This document shows positions 1 to 11,900 of a stretch of 64,000 nt of DNA, piece by piece. This DNA is from Spisula solida (taxonomy: Eukaryota > Mollusca > Bivalvia > Venerida > Mactridae): positions 9,444,089 through 9,508,088 of the forward strand of contig OX365956.1 in NCBI GenBank assembly GCA_947247005.1. The letters are read 5' to 3'. A program made the position numbers and the translations under genes. Every line of letters starts with the position of its first letter. The stretch's first letter is position 1. Below the pieces are notes generated by a model, which did no database searches, was not told the DNA's origin, and saw only the letters and a list, made by a program, of their open reading frames with translations.

Positions 1-6
1 GGTTAT

Positions 7-131
7 CACAATAAGGCGTACACGTTGAATTGTATAATCTTCCAATAAGTGATACAGTAATCAGAAATCACAGATGCTTTTGCTCACAATAAGTTGAATT
101 GTATAGAATACCAATAAGTCATACAGCAATC
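7..131. repeat. Two direct copies of a ~50-bp sequence
   Basis: A block reading CACAATAAG, then GTTGAATTGTATA, then CCAATAAGT and ATACAG occurs at about 7-57 and again at about 85-131. The copies differ by small indels. No gene is recognised here. Open frames on both strands between 61 and 573 resemble nothing I know. Confidence 0.5.
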
Positions 132-695
132 GTTTTATTCTACTGACCGACTGATATATAACAAATCCGGATATTGCGTAGACGCATAACCCGGTTTGCA
201 TGTTTAGTATACTAAGGCTAGACATCGAACGAGGAGCATATACGAGTATTAATATCATAAGACGCGGCACAATCCTCCTAGACGCGGCGATGTTATATTC
301 AAGCACGATTTGTTTAGAACAAATCATGTTGTTGAAAGTTATGGCAGCCAATCCCGCTCTAGAAGTGATTAGGGTGCTAGACAAATTATCAGGGTTCGAG
401 TTCGCAGAAAAAAAGATTAAATGACCACTGCATACAATTTGAGAGCGATTAAAAATATGGTGAAAATATAATCGAAGCAAAGATTTAAAAACATGTTTAC
501 ACATTTGTATTGTAATATAATTGTGGTAGCTTGTATTGTTGGTTGTGGACATTGGCAGAAATACAACTGTCATATATTTGCATACCTTTCAATGACAAAG
601 TGAAGTCAACATTTTGGAATTAAAAATTTGTTATGGTATGTGCTTAATCCAAAAGCCATGCAGTTTATCTAGGGGCCAGTATACGTATAGGCCAA

Positions 696-832
696 AGGTA
701 ACTGTATCATTGATAAAGAGTAAAACATATATATTTTTTATAAAATTTTGTTATCTTAGAAAGGTGCATTTATGGTCTGATTTTTTTGGTATCAAAAACA
801 TAGTTTACTCTTTATCAATGACACAGTTACCT
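696..832. mobile_element. Short inverted-repeat element (MITE-like), 137 bp
   Basis: Arms of about 30 bp at 696-726 and 803-832 are near-perfect reverse complements; the left arm starts AGGTAACTGTATCATTGATA. The interior is AT-rich and non-coding. A related half-copy lies at 41,721-41,815, so this is a dispersed family. No target duplication was established. Confidence 0.7.
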
Positions 833-1425
833 GTGGTATAGATTTGCTTGAAGTATCCTTTACGGTATGATACGGATGGTACTGTTTGTCTCTTGTGTGA
901 CTGAGTGCTGCCGCCGCCTTTTTGTAGCGTTGAATTGTCATATTATGTATATGTATAACTAAGCCTTATACATATGTGTCCGGACCAATTAAGGCATAGA
1001 CTACTTTTATAATGCCGAGCGGCCTGTGATAGTTCATATTCGATATGAACCTAATTTTATATAACGTATGGAAGCAAATGCGATCTACCGTCGCCGTACA
1101 CATATAACAGTACATACAAAGTACGATCAAACTGTATTAGATCGATAAAGTAGCGCTATAATAGAGAGAGACGGAAGTCAATCAAAAAGAGCGCCACTTC
1201 TAAATTACGCAAAGCCGTGTCTAAGAACAGATATAAACCACTACAAATGGGACTGCATAATATGTCAAGAGGATGACACGTATTTCAGATAAACTTGACA
1301 CCATTACCATATACTTTTTCCGTCACTAAAGGCAAGTCACAAAACCACGCGGGTGCTTTTAGCTGGGTGAAGTGGCAAGAGAAAGCACATGAAGCACTAG
1401 GCCGGATATTTATTTGGAAAACTAA
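833..1425. other. Non-coding stretch, nothing recognised
   Basis: AT-rich sequence with no long open frame and no repeat that I could match elsewhere in the window. Confidence 0.5.
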
Positions 1426-1551
1426 CCCATAGCTCCAATAGAAGCACTGGTCCGGGGCTTTATTAGTAGCAGTAGCCCGGAGCTACACTAGAAGCACTAG
1501 CCCGAAGCTACATTAGAAGCACTAGCCCGGAGCTACATTAGAAGCACTAAA

Positions 1552-1837
<286 letters not shown>

Positions 1838-1957
1838 GGCTGCGGGCTGGTGCTTCTATTAGAGCTCCGGGCTAGTGATACTAATAAGGCTGCGGGCTGG
1901 TGCTTCTATTAGAGCTCCGGGCTAGTGATACTAATAAGGCTGCGGGCGGGTGCACTT

Positions 1958-2559
1958 GCCCGGATAGCTGAGGAAACCTTAATATCAAATCTCTCTGCGA
2001 CCAAATCCGACCAAAGAGAAAACTTTACGAGATTGCGTCAATAGAATACAAGATCTGAGTGAGTATGTCTACTGCTTGTAGATAACCTCATTAAATGCAG
2101 AACTAATTATGCATACAAATATCCTATTTTAATCCTCTAGGAGAGTGTTATTTTATGTAAAATACACATATCTGGCCTCTAAAATGTGCGAGATAAATGT
2201 GTACAGTATTGTTTCTAAAACACCATAATCGACAAATTCGTATCGGTCGATGATTGTTTCTGTTGAGTGCTCCCTTCACTGTCCGAGTTTTCATTATCTT
2301 TAAGATTCTTGAGTTGAACAGATTGTGTCCTTCCTTAATATCGTGTCCTCCGTATGTGAATATATTGTCGTTTTTTACGTAACCGAGTGAGTACTAATTG
2401 ATAAATTTGTTAGGGCAATAATTGCATTCAATTAATGTACAAAAACGGCATGGAAACGGCATAAACCCGACTGAAAACATTGTACATGTTTGTGTAATAT
2501 CTTTATAAATGATACCAAGCGAATTTCATTATAGAAAACCAGTCCGATTTTCTAATCTT
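1958..2559. other. Non-coding stretch, nothing recognised
   Basis: AT-rich sequence between the fold-back repeat and the 23-bp minisatellite. No gene or inverted repeat was seen. Confidence 0.5.
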
Positions 2560-2814
2560 ATTATAACGGCACATTGTGTATGATTATAACGGCACATTGT
2601 GTATGATTATAACGGCACATTGTGTATGATTATAACGGCACATTGTGTATGATTATAACGGCACATTGTGTATGATTATAACGGCACATTGTGTATGATT
2701 ATAACGGCACATTGTGTATGATTATAACGACACATTGTGTATGATTATAACGGCATATTGTGTATGATTATAACGGCACATTGTGTATGATTATAACGGC
2801 TCATTGTGTATGAT
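2560..2814. repeat. 23-bp minisatellite, left part (~11 units)
   Basis: The unit contains ATTATAACGGCACATTGTGT and repeats about 11 times with very few substitutions (one GACACATT, one GGCATATT, one GGCTCATT). The array stops within a unit at about 2,814 and resumes at 3,244, so it was split by an insertion. Confidence 0.95.
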
Positions 2815-3243
2815 TATATAGAGGATATTTGTTGAGTTTGGTGTAAGATCGAATTTTATTTCACCGAGTGATCACAGGAAATCAATATTTTTACGAGTGG
2901 CGTAGCCACGAGTGAAAATTCAATTTTCTGTGATCACGAGTGAAATAAAATTGATCTTACACCAAAAATCAACAAATTTTCTGTTTATTATATGCCTCAA
3001 TTCCCCTTAAATATGTTCCGTAATTGGCTTAATTGGAAAAATCACGTCGAAATTAGAACGTCACGACGTGAGAATTATGACGTCATGATGACGTTACGGA
3101 TAATTTAAAGCCCGGCGCCGTTGACGTTACGTTTCTTTTTCTGCATGATACTGGAACCAGCTTCTAAAACAGTGAAAATAACAAAGTGGTAATTTCACTG
3201 TTATTTTCACTGACAATGTCCATAATCCATTGAAAGCAAATAA
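2815..3243. mobile_element. Insertion that splits the 23-bp array
   Basis: About 430 bp of unrelated sequence interrupts the minisatellite within a unit. It holds a hairpin at its left (2,831-2,973) and, at its right, a segment with AGTGAAAATAACA and GGAACCAGCTTCTAAAACAG. That right segment recurs in reverse orientation at about 9,760-9,945. No coding frame; a non-autonomous element is the likely nature. Confidence 0.65.
2831..2973. repeat. Long hairpin with a GC-richer palindromic loop
   Basis: The left arm (GTTGAGTTTGGTGTAAGATC...) pairs with the right arm (...GATCTTACACCAAAAATCAAC) over about 65 bp. The loop is itself a palindrome (GTGGCGTAGCCAC). Similar AT-rich-arm hairpins lie at 42,077-42,175 and 48,730-48,830. 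Confidence 0.8.
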
Positions 3244-3403
3244 TAAAACGGCACATTGTGTATGATTATAACGACACATTGTGTATGATTATAACGACAC
3301 ATTGTGTATGATTATAACGGCACATTTTGTATGATTATAACGGCACATTGTGTATGATTATAACGGCACATTTTGTATGATTATAACGGCACATTGTGTA
3401 TGA
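3244..3403. repeat. 23-bp minisatellite, right part (~7 units)
   Basis: Same unit as at 2,560-2,814, with GACACATT and CACATTTTG variants. It continues the array after the insertion. Confidence 0.95.
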
Positions 3404-4009
3404 TTTGATTCACCTGGGTTTTGCAAAACATTTACAGAAGAAATCAAGACGGATTATATGTAATCAATCTAAACAGAAATCGTCTTGACAATTTAATTTC
3501 TTAAAGAATCATTTTGTTATAAAATTGCCTGAAAAGCATGATATTTATCCGAAGATTTGCTGATAATTTTAAAAGATTGGAGAGTTATTCTGTCAGCGTG
3601 AACGACAGTCATTCCATCATCGACGAAACCCAACGACGTATGTACACACAATTGTTTGAATAGTAAACTAGGCTTTCCAACGGGTAAAAGGCGATTTTAG
3701 CCAATGGTAGGCGAGGTAACGTATCAATTGGCGAACGAACAGTTTTGCGGGGGAACGGTTTGGCCGGCGAATGCATTAGCTGACTAGCACTTTAGTTCGG
3801 CAAGGTAGCATATTGGAGGTCGAGCAATGTGGTGTACAAGCGAAAATGTTACTACGTGTAAGTAGTTTAATGTGCGAGTGGGTTGTCTATAAGGCAAATA
3901 TTTCGCCGAGCGGGTGTCACTATTTACATAACACATATAATTTACCTCGTGATTAATAGCGTTAAAAAGTTGATTCCTGTAGGGGCCGGAAAAAAGCGTT
4001 TCCAACCTG
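3404..4009. other. Non-coding stretch, nothing recognised
   Basis: Only short chance frames are open. No repeat elsewhere in the window was matched. Confidence 0.45.
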
Positions 4010-4200
4010 TCTATTAGGGGAATTCTCCAAGGTCGCGAAGCGACCGGGGAATCCCCAGTAACGATTACATGCGAAAACGCACGATTGTTGTTGTTGTTGT
4101 AGTTTTGCATTCGCTATTTTTTTGATAGACCGGACCTCTATGGTCACTAGGTAGTCGGACTCTTGCTTCCGACTTCCAGTAGCAGGAATTTGATACCGAG
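4010..4200. repeat. Dispersed repeat, copy 1
   Basis: Shares GAAGCGACCGGGGAATCCCC-like sequence, AACGATTACATG, a GTTGTTGTAGTTTTGCATT run, GATAGACCGGA and CGACTTCCAGTAG with 48,345-48,510, in the same order and orientation. It ends about 75 bp before the Harbinger element. Confidence 0.7.
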
Positions 4201-4275
4201 AAATCGATAACCGTTCTTGATTCTATTTTTATTTTTAAATGTGGAACATAAATAACAATCATAGTAAAAGACCAG

Positions 4276-4400
4276 GAGCCGGTTCCTCAAAGCTCTGTTA
4301 AACTTAACGGCCGGTTAAATATCCTAACCGGCTGTTAAATTTAACGTTTACGTTAAATACTGTTCCTCAAAATTAACGACCGCTTTTAACGTCCACTTTA
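4276..4400. promoter_or_regulatory. Left Harbinger inverted end and subterminal repeats
   Basis: GTTCCTCAA occurs in the terminal repeat (4,282-4,290) and again at 4,362-4,370, with several GTTAAA/TTTAAC words between. In characterised Harbingers the Myb-like protein binds near the ends, so these repeats are candidate binding sites (inference). Confidence 0.6.
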
Positions 4401-4468
4401 ACTGTCAAATCTCCTGTTAAACTAATCGAGGTTTAGACCTCCGTTAAAGTTTAACAGGAGGATTAAAA

Positions 4469-7400
4469 ATGGCTGCCGTGTTGCCAGTTCCAGTTAGAAT
4501 TGACCGAAAGTTTAGGCATTCTGAGCATTTGGATGACCTCAACGATGTTGAAATGAGGCAGCGTTACCGGTTTAGTAATAGGGGTGTTGATTTCATTGTA
4601 AATTTACTTAAAAATGACTTAACAAGGGCCACTAACAGGAATCATGCCATGTCCCCTAGGCAACAAGTGCTAATTGCACTACGGTTTTTAGCAACTGGGG
4701 CCATATGTTCCAAGTAATTGGAGATACTTTAGGCTTTAGCAAAAGCACAGTGTCCAGGAGTGTAGAATGTGTGATAGGAGCTATCGTAAGCAAGGTGAGA
4801 GATTTTGTTAAATGGCCAAATATGGAAGAAAAGAAGAGGATAGCTACCGGGTTTTACGCCATTGCCGGATTCCCCAACGTCATAGGCTGTATAGATGGAA
4901 CGCATGTCCGAATTCAAGCCCCGACAACAGACGAGGCATCATACGTCAACAGAAAGGGTTATCACAGCATATCAGTACAAGCTGTCTGTGATGATGAAGG
5001 TATTGTACACATTATTTTTGTTGACATCGTCTGTAATTGTTTGTAGGTCAAAACCACTTACGCACTCAAGAATAAAATTTTCATCTGGCTAGTGCCACGG
5101 ACATGGATGATAACATACGCAGTGATTTCCCCTGCCACCACAATCCGGCATCATTGAAGATTTACAAAAATGTAGAATGACACACTTGTTCACGTTGGAT
5201 GTCTATCTCAACCATTTCCATAAGAGTTGGAGATCATTTATTTTGAATAGGGTCGATCGAATGGCCCATGAATGACCCACTAGATCTACGTATCATGCAC
5301 ATTTTTACAGAATCAGGGTCAAAAATGCCAACTTACCAGAAAGGCTCAGTTACAAGAAAGGCCCAGTTACCAAGAAGGACAGGACCAACAAGGCCCAATA
5401 AAAAGCACAGAAAGGCCCAATACAATGCAAAGAGACGCCCATTTTCGATCAAGTTTATAATGGTTAATGCTTTACATAGTAGATCTTTGTGTATTACTTT
5501 TATTATAAATTCTAGTTTTAAGAAGTCAATTCTTATCGATGTAGATTATGTTGGTTGGAGCTCCATTACATTTACTCTGTATTCAACTATAGGAGTGAGC
5601 TCCATTATACATACTACTCATTGTGAAACTGTCATAAAGGATAATTCTAGACATGTGTTCACCTTGATCGCTGCAAGTACTTTAAATATGAATAAATTAT
5701 TTATTTATGCACGAAACCCACATGCAACAAATGGTCAAATATGTACCCGAATCAAGCATTTGTGCAAGCGCGGCATTGAAACATATATCGATTTGTTTCT
5801 ATGTAGATCAAGTGGGCCTTTCTGGTACACCTTTGTGTGCCTTTTTGGTTCATTTACACTGGCCGGGCCTTTCTGGTAAGTTGGCCTTTTGATCCGAAAC
5901 CGTTATGAATCCCAGCAAACCACAGAAAAGCCTACTGATGTTCTGTGTATACTGACAATTATAATACTATACATTGCTCATTAATAGGATTCAATTATTA
6001 ATTTAACATACTTTATATTAATGGTGTATAGTTACACTCACAGACAAAAGTAATAGTTTTACATTGGGCCATCATCTGTAGTCACTAGAGGTCACAATGT
6101 CGGCATTATCTTTGTGAAACTTGACTTCAATGATCATCACAACAAAATCTAGGTCAAGTTCAATATTGGGTCATCAAGTGTCAAAACAAGATCATTAGGT
6201 TAACTCGTAAATAAACATTGTTTTGTCTCTAGAGGTCACAATGTTGGCCTCATTTTTATGACGTGGCCACAATGACCATCCTCACTAAATCTGCCATCTA
6301 TCCGATGTAAACAACAGGGTTGCTGGTTAAGATAATACGAAAACCTTGTACATGCAATAGATGCTGTATTTATTTGATTCTTAGAAGTTGTAAATGATTT
6401 TTTATGATACCATTGGGGTCTGCATGAACTACTAAGACAGGTGAGCGATTATGGTTAAAGTATCCACTCAACAGAAGGTTCGATCTTAGGCAAAATTCTT
6501 CGGTAATGACTAATTGACATGGTCGCCTTTCTTTGGTTATTTCTAAATCGATTGAATCTTTCTTTTTTCAGGGCTGTTCACAAGTGTAAACGCTAGCTGG
6601 CCAGGCTCCTGTCATGATAGCCACGTGTTTAGGACATCTGGTCTGTGTCAGAGATTGCAGAGAGACAACCGGGCTTTCGATGCTGGGATACTGCTTGGTG
6701 ACAGTGGGTAGGTATATCTGCTTTTGTCAATTTCAACCTTGTAATATATTCATGTAACTATATAGTTCATGATCAGGCTAACGACTACATGTATGCACTA
6801 TATGTTACAGTTGTGCAAATAATGTAAACATTTACACTATTTATTAGATGGCGACATCGTCTTTGTGCAATTGTGAAAGCTCAGCCATTTCTGTGTCTCT
6901 GGTAAATATATAAATTGCAATGCATTAAGGCTGAGGTGATCAGAATCCGTCTTTGTGACCAATAAATTCCCACTACCATAGGTTCACAGTCCCAATCGTA
7001 TTTCTTAGAGCATGAAAACGCATGAAAATGAACAGTTAAATAGTAGCAGAGCATGATCCTGTAAAGCCTTTTAAAGACTATTCTAGGAACAAGAGATTTG
7101 ACTAACATGTGTAAATATTGGACACAATAAATCCTTAAATCTTAATAGTTCCAAGCATTCAATGAAAATGGTCAAACGGGAGAGGGATTTCAATCAAATA
7201 AAATTATTATCAGAAATAATTTCTTTCATTCCAGATACCCTTGCAGACCATTCCTTATGACACCATTTTTGGTGACCGACACTGCGGACAAAGTGCGATA
7301 TCAGAATAGTCACACAAAGACGAGAGTAAAAATTGAGAGAGCGTTTGGACAGTTGGAACGTCGTTTTCATGCTCTTCATTCAGAGGTAATTACCTTGTAA

Positions 7401-8779
7401 TACATTTTACTTCATTACTGCACTACATTTTTGTTTCTTAAAATTAATTTCTCTTTAAACTTGATGACAATGTTTATGGGCATAATATGTATAAATAGGT
7501 CAAAATCGTCTCAGGCTTTCTTGAGATATGACCGTTTTATTACCCAAAAATGTGAACAAGAGGCGTTCCCTCGACTATTTTCAGTGCTGGAACACCACAA
7601 ATTAATGCAGTTTCTTAAGTTAAAAAAGGACAATAGTTTACATTGATAAATTGAACTTTCTCATTATTTAAACCTTATTTATCAGGTACAAGGTCTGTTT
7701 GTTCAGAAGCTGATGTTCACCAGCTTAATAAAACATCCAGGTAAAACTTTGACCAAGATACTTATAACTTAAAAGGGGCATAACTGCAGTTAAAATCAAA
7801 GCAGGGTTATTGCCCTTGACTGGTACCATAGACTAATGATGACATATAAGTGTAGTAAGTTTCAATGCAGTATCATGGATAGTAACTGAGATATAGCCTG
7901 ACTGAAAATTAAGTCGAAAAGGCGAATAACTCTAATTAAATTCAAAACGGGGTTATTGCACTTTACCAGTATCGTTGACTAATGATGATAAACAAGTGTT
8001 GTAAGTATACATGTAATACCAGATTAAGTAGCTAAGATATGATCTCAAAAAACTAGATGTAAAACTTTATCCAAGAAAAATCTATGTTAAAAAGGGGCAT
8101 AACTCAAATAAAATCAAAATAAAGTTATTGCCCTTTACCTGTACCATCGTGTATTAATGGTTAGCAAGTGTGCTAAGTTCCAATGCCATAACACTGATAC
8201 TATGTGAAATGTGGCCTTATTTTTAATTTACATTCAAAACTTTAACTAAATTTTCTGAGTAAAAAGGGTCAAAATTTGAATTAAATTCATCCAATAGTTA
8301 TCTAACATGGTTGATTACATGGCAGGGAAAGCCAGTGTAAGGTTTCAATCCAATGCGTGCATTTGATATTAAAATATAATCAAGGTTAAATTTTGCATGT
8401 TAAACTTAACCATATGCAACGCCAACACCAACGCCGACGAAAACGTGACTGTAATAGCTCTCATATTCTTCGAATAGTCCAGCTAAAAAGGCCATGTTGG
8501 ATTGGATTTATTTTCATTCAGCATGCCATCAGACGGGCGTATTTTGTGATATGTTGACTCTTGTTTCCTATTTAGGTACGACTTGCTCCAGCAAAGGTGT
8601 GTAATGTTGTAATTGCGTGTGTTGTGCTGCACAACATAGCAAAGTACATGAATGAGCCAGAAATGGACACTCCTGGAGACGATTATACTGATTCTGATCT
8701 TGACAGGGAAGGCTGCAATGATGCCATGAGAGACGGAACAACTGTCCAAAATTTCATAATACGACAATATTTTGTATAA
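4469..8779 (+). CDS. Harbinger DDE transposase (HARBI1-like), 4 exons, frameshifted
   Basis: This is the nuclease that cuts and rejoins the element. Exons inferred from splice sites and frame: 4,469-4,999, 6,572-6,707, 7,235-7,385 and 8,576-8,779, about 339 residues if the frame is continuous, a normal length for the family. Exon 1 has a helical N-terminus, the family motif ALRFLATGA, an HTH-like IGDTLGFSKSTVSR, and the first catalytic Asp in GCIDGTHVRI. Exon 2 carries the second Asp in WPGSCHDSHVFR. Exon 3 has the catalytic Glu in KIERAFGQLERRF. Exon 4 has the usual CVVLHNIA near the C-terminus. Every intron has GT and AG borders, and phases agree. The start at 4,469 follows AAAA and opens MAAVLPVP. 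After ALRFLATGA, at about 4,700-4,705, the frame shifts by what looks like an extra AT dinucleotide. All three catalytic residues are present. Confidence 0.9.
5317..5894. mobile_element. Inverted-repeat element in transposase intron 1
   Basis: The left end has CCAACTTACCAGAAAGGC and the right end has its reverse complement (GGCCTTTCTGGTAAGTTGG). Inside each end, AAAGGCCCA or its complement recurs several times. There is a chance open frame through it. Non-autonomous; superfamily unknown. Confidence 0.7.
6060..6310 (+). repeat. Two tandem ~148-bp cores of a mollusc-type repeat
   Basis: CTAGAGGTCACAATGT occurs at about 6,086 and again at about 6,230, each followed by a similar stretch (AAATCTAGGTCAAG, GGGTCATCAAG). 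A related core follows the GTCCGTC-rich segment at 51,690-51,880. It lies in transposase intron 1. Confidence 0.65.
7687..8489 (-). mobile_element. Non-autonomous element with ~170-bp tandem cores, AGCTC end
   Basis: It lies in transposase intron 3. Cores containing AAAAGGGGCATAACT or AAAAGGCGAATAACTCT, followed by GGTTATTGC and CTAATGATGA, recur about three times. The right end is GCCGACG-rich and then reads GAATAGTCCAGCTAAAAA with a short hairpin. The left end has ACAAGGTCTGTTTGTTCAG. The element at 44,862-45,402 has the same pair of ends in the opposite orientation. Terminal hairpins and tandem cores recall mollusc pearl/Helitron-like elements; that is inference. Confidence 0.7.
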
Positions 8780-8928
8780 TTTTTAGAAATATTTACAATG
8801 GAAAGAATGAGATTTTTGAAAGATTATTTCTGTTACTTTATTATGTTTTTCCTTAAATATTCCTATATATAAACACATATTTACATGTACTTAACACTAC
8901 TTAATGATGCAAAACACTACTTAATGCA

Positions 8929-11900
8929 CTATTGTTCTGTTATTATCTTCAACATCTCGCAAGCATTCAATTCGTTCATTTTGGATTCTGCTGCCTTCAT
9001 CACTCTAAGTTTGACCTGCAGCAGTTCCTTTTCCAAATCTTGGCGCTCAACCAATCCCCTGTAATATTGCTTTTCTAAATCTTGTCTCTCCACCATCCCT
9101 CCGAAATAGGCTATCTGTTTGTCAATCAACACTTCTCCCTTCGTCCGCTTCGCCTGTTTTCGTAATGCCCTGGTAAACGATAATAAAAATGGAAAAGAAA
9201 CATTAAAATCCTCAAACACATTCGAAGTGAAAAGTTCCGCTCTTAGATAACTGGGTCCATGTCATCACTTGACCAAAGATACAACACCTAGGGCCAAAAA
9301 TGATATATTGTTTGTTTTTCGCGCCTACTTACGCAAGCAATAATTCCCATATCTAAAATTAATATTTTCAGATATTTCTCAATATAACCTACCTACCCAA
9401 CCTTAATTGGCCAGGGTCGGGAAGGGGAAACAAACAATATTTTATTTTTGGTCTAATATTTGAGATTTCTAGCTCACTTTAGCAAGACTTCTGTTGGTGA
9501 TTTTATTATTTGATGAACGTGAGTCCATGATAAGCTTGATATCTGTATATTTAAATACTTTTATACATGTGCATTATCCTCTATTCAAGAAGGAAGAAAG
9601 CAGGTCTTGAAGTTCGAATTTTGCTACAGGTGACCTGTTTACATAGTTATAACCGAATTCATGCTTACAATATACAACTTATCTGAAGTTGAGTTACTGA
9701 AGGTATCACACATGTTGGAGAATTCTGTTCAGTGATTGTTATCACATAGAAGAAAAGGGTATTTATTATTTGCTATTAATGGATGATAGAGATTTTTCTG
9801 TGAAATTAACAGTGAAAATAACATTTTATTTTCACTGTTTTAGCTTTTCTCTTTCACCAGAGTATTTTTCTTCACTAGGAGCTTGACTAACCACTGATGT
9901 ATGAGGGTCTGTTTTAGAAGCTGGTTCCGTTACTAGACAGACAATACCAATACTGTATGCCCCGACTAAAGAGTTAGGGCACAAACACTTGCATATTAAA
10001 TTAATAACCTACATGTATTCTCATATGGATAACATCAGGAAACGTGTAGTCCGGTCAACTATGAAAAAGACCCGGCATTGGACTGTATAGTAAATTTGTT
10101 TTGGTATTCTGTTAGGGAACATGTTGTTATTGAAGAATATGAATGATGCCCAGCTTGCACCATTGAGCATTTTGAAAAATTCAAGATGGCATCCACGATG
10201 GCCGCTAAAATTAGAAAAAATGCCATGGGTGCATGAAATAAGTTACAAATTGCTATTTTTGCTCATCAGTTGTACTTTAAATGTTTTAAACATAAGTATT
10301 TATATATATTTTTCATTATTCATTGATTCAGTTAATATAAGAAGGCATCCGGGACAGCTAAAATCAAAATGGTGGCTACGTTTGCCGCAATAATTGCACA
10401 AATTGGTAAATTGTATTGAAAATCATCTATTTTAATCCTATTGGTTTACATCAGTACTGTAATATGTAATTATTATTCAAAATTAAACTTTCTTTCATTT
10501 TGAAACTATTGACTCATTAGCTGATTCAAAATGGCACCCCCAAGATGGCGACCAAAACCAGTAAAAATAAGCCGATGACACAAGAAGTAAGTTACAAATT
10601 GCTATTTTTGCTGATTGACAGTTCTTAAGATGTATTTGACGTATTTATTTATATCATTATTTATTGTTTGAGTCTATTTGCGATAACACCCATGAAGGCT
10701 GAAATCAAAATGGCGGCTACAATGGCCGTCATATTGACGAATTGGCATATTTTATTAAAAACCATGAAATGTAATCAACATTGCTAATTATAATATTATC
10801 AGTACTGCAATTTGTTGTAAATACTCTAATTGAAACTTTAATTAAAAGCAATTGACCCGATCACTGATTCAAAATGGCACCCAAGATGGCTTCCAAACAT
10901 GAACGAAGTGGTTAACCATAGAGTCATTGTCATTTGTTGGTTGGTAAATTTAGTGTAAATCATCAAGTATTCATTCCAAATAAACTAATTTATATTGATC
11001 AATTTTACAAACATCAATGTACATGCTGTATAATACGGGACCCCGTGCAATAGTTAGGTAGCATGCAAAGTTCAACCAATCAGGTGTATTCTGTCCCCAT
11101 CAAAACAAATTCCAGTGAGTCACGGTTGTGTAATAGTTAATGCCAAGACGAATCCAGATAGTTAAAAGGTAATAACTCGTATTTGTTCAAAACCCCGAAA
11201 AGGGAGTTTATCACTTTCATTGGTGATACAAATGCCATTACAAGCAAAGAAATGATCATTGATAACGAAGATCTAGGCGAAAAAAAGGTATACATTTTGT
11301 ATTATATGCTGCCATGTGATGCTCATGTGTTAAGTTATTAAATGAAAAAGATTCAAACACCCAAGAATCTACGAGGCCACATGGAGGTCATCTGATATGG
11401 TCGCTTTAAACCAAATATTATGTAGCGATCTCCAGAGGACCAGACCAGACCAGACCTGGTAATAATAATAGTAAAAATGATAATAATAACAACTTAATCT
11501 ATTGTGGATTACATATTTGACAGTTATAAAATTACTTGCTAGAGTAAGGAACGACCATTCTTGGATTCTCTTTAAGCTTGGCACAACATCAACACGTCAG
11601 ATATAGAATGTAATAATAAAATTATTTCTAAAGATCAATTGGGAAACAAGAAGAGGATGTACAACACTTGGCTGTTGCAAACAAGGACCAGATATCTAAA
11701 ACACCAAGTGTAATATAGAGAACTATGCCAAGAAGGTAAAGAAAGCGCCTGAATGAACATGAGGGTTGTGGCAAATTGATTACTAAAATAATAGGTTAAG
11801 GATTACATGATGACACTGGTAATAAAAGATCTTGTCAGAAGGAGAGAAAATGAACTATACATTGATCCTACCAGAACTGATGCTACTTAGCGACCCATTA

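Noticed and set aside
61..573. 170-residue minus-strand frame as a membrane protein gene
   Set aside because: It is hydrophobic in places but matches no family I know, and the opposite strand is open as well. No splice context supports it.
2560..3403. CRISPR-like array
   Set aside because: The 23-bp repeats are contiguous without spacers, and the genome is eukaryotic.
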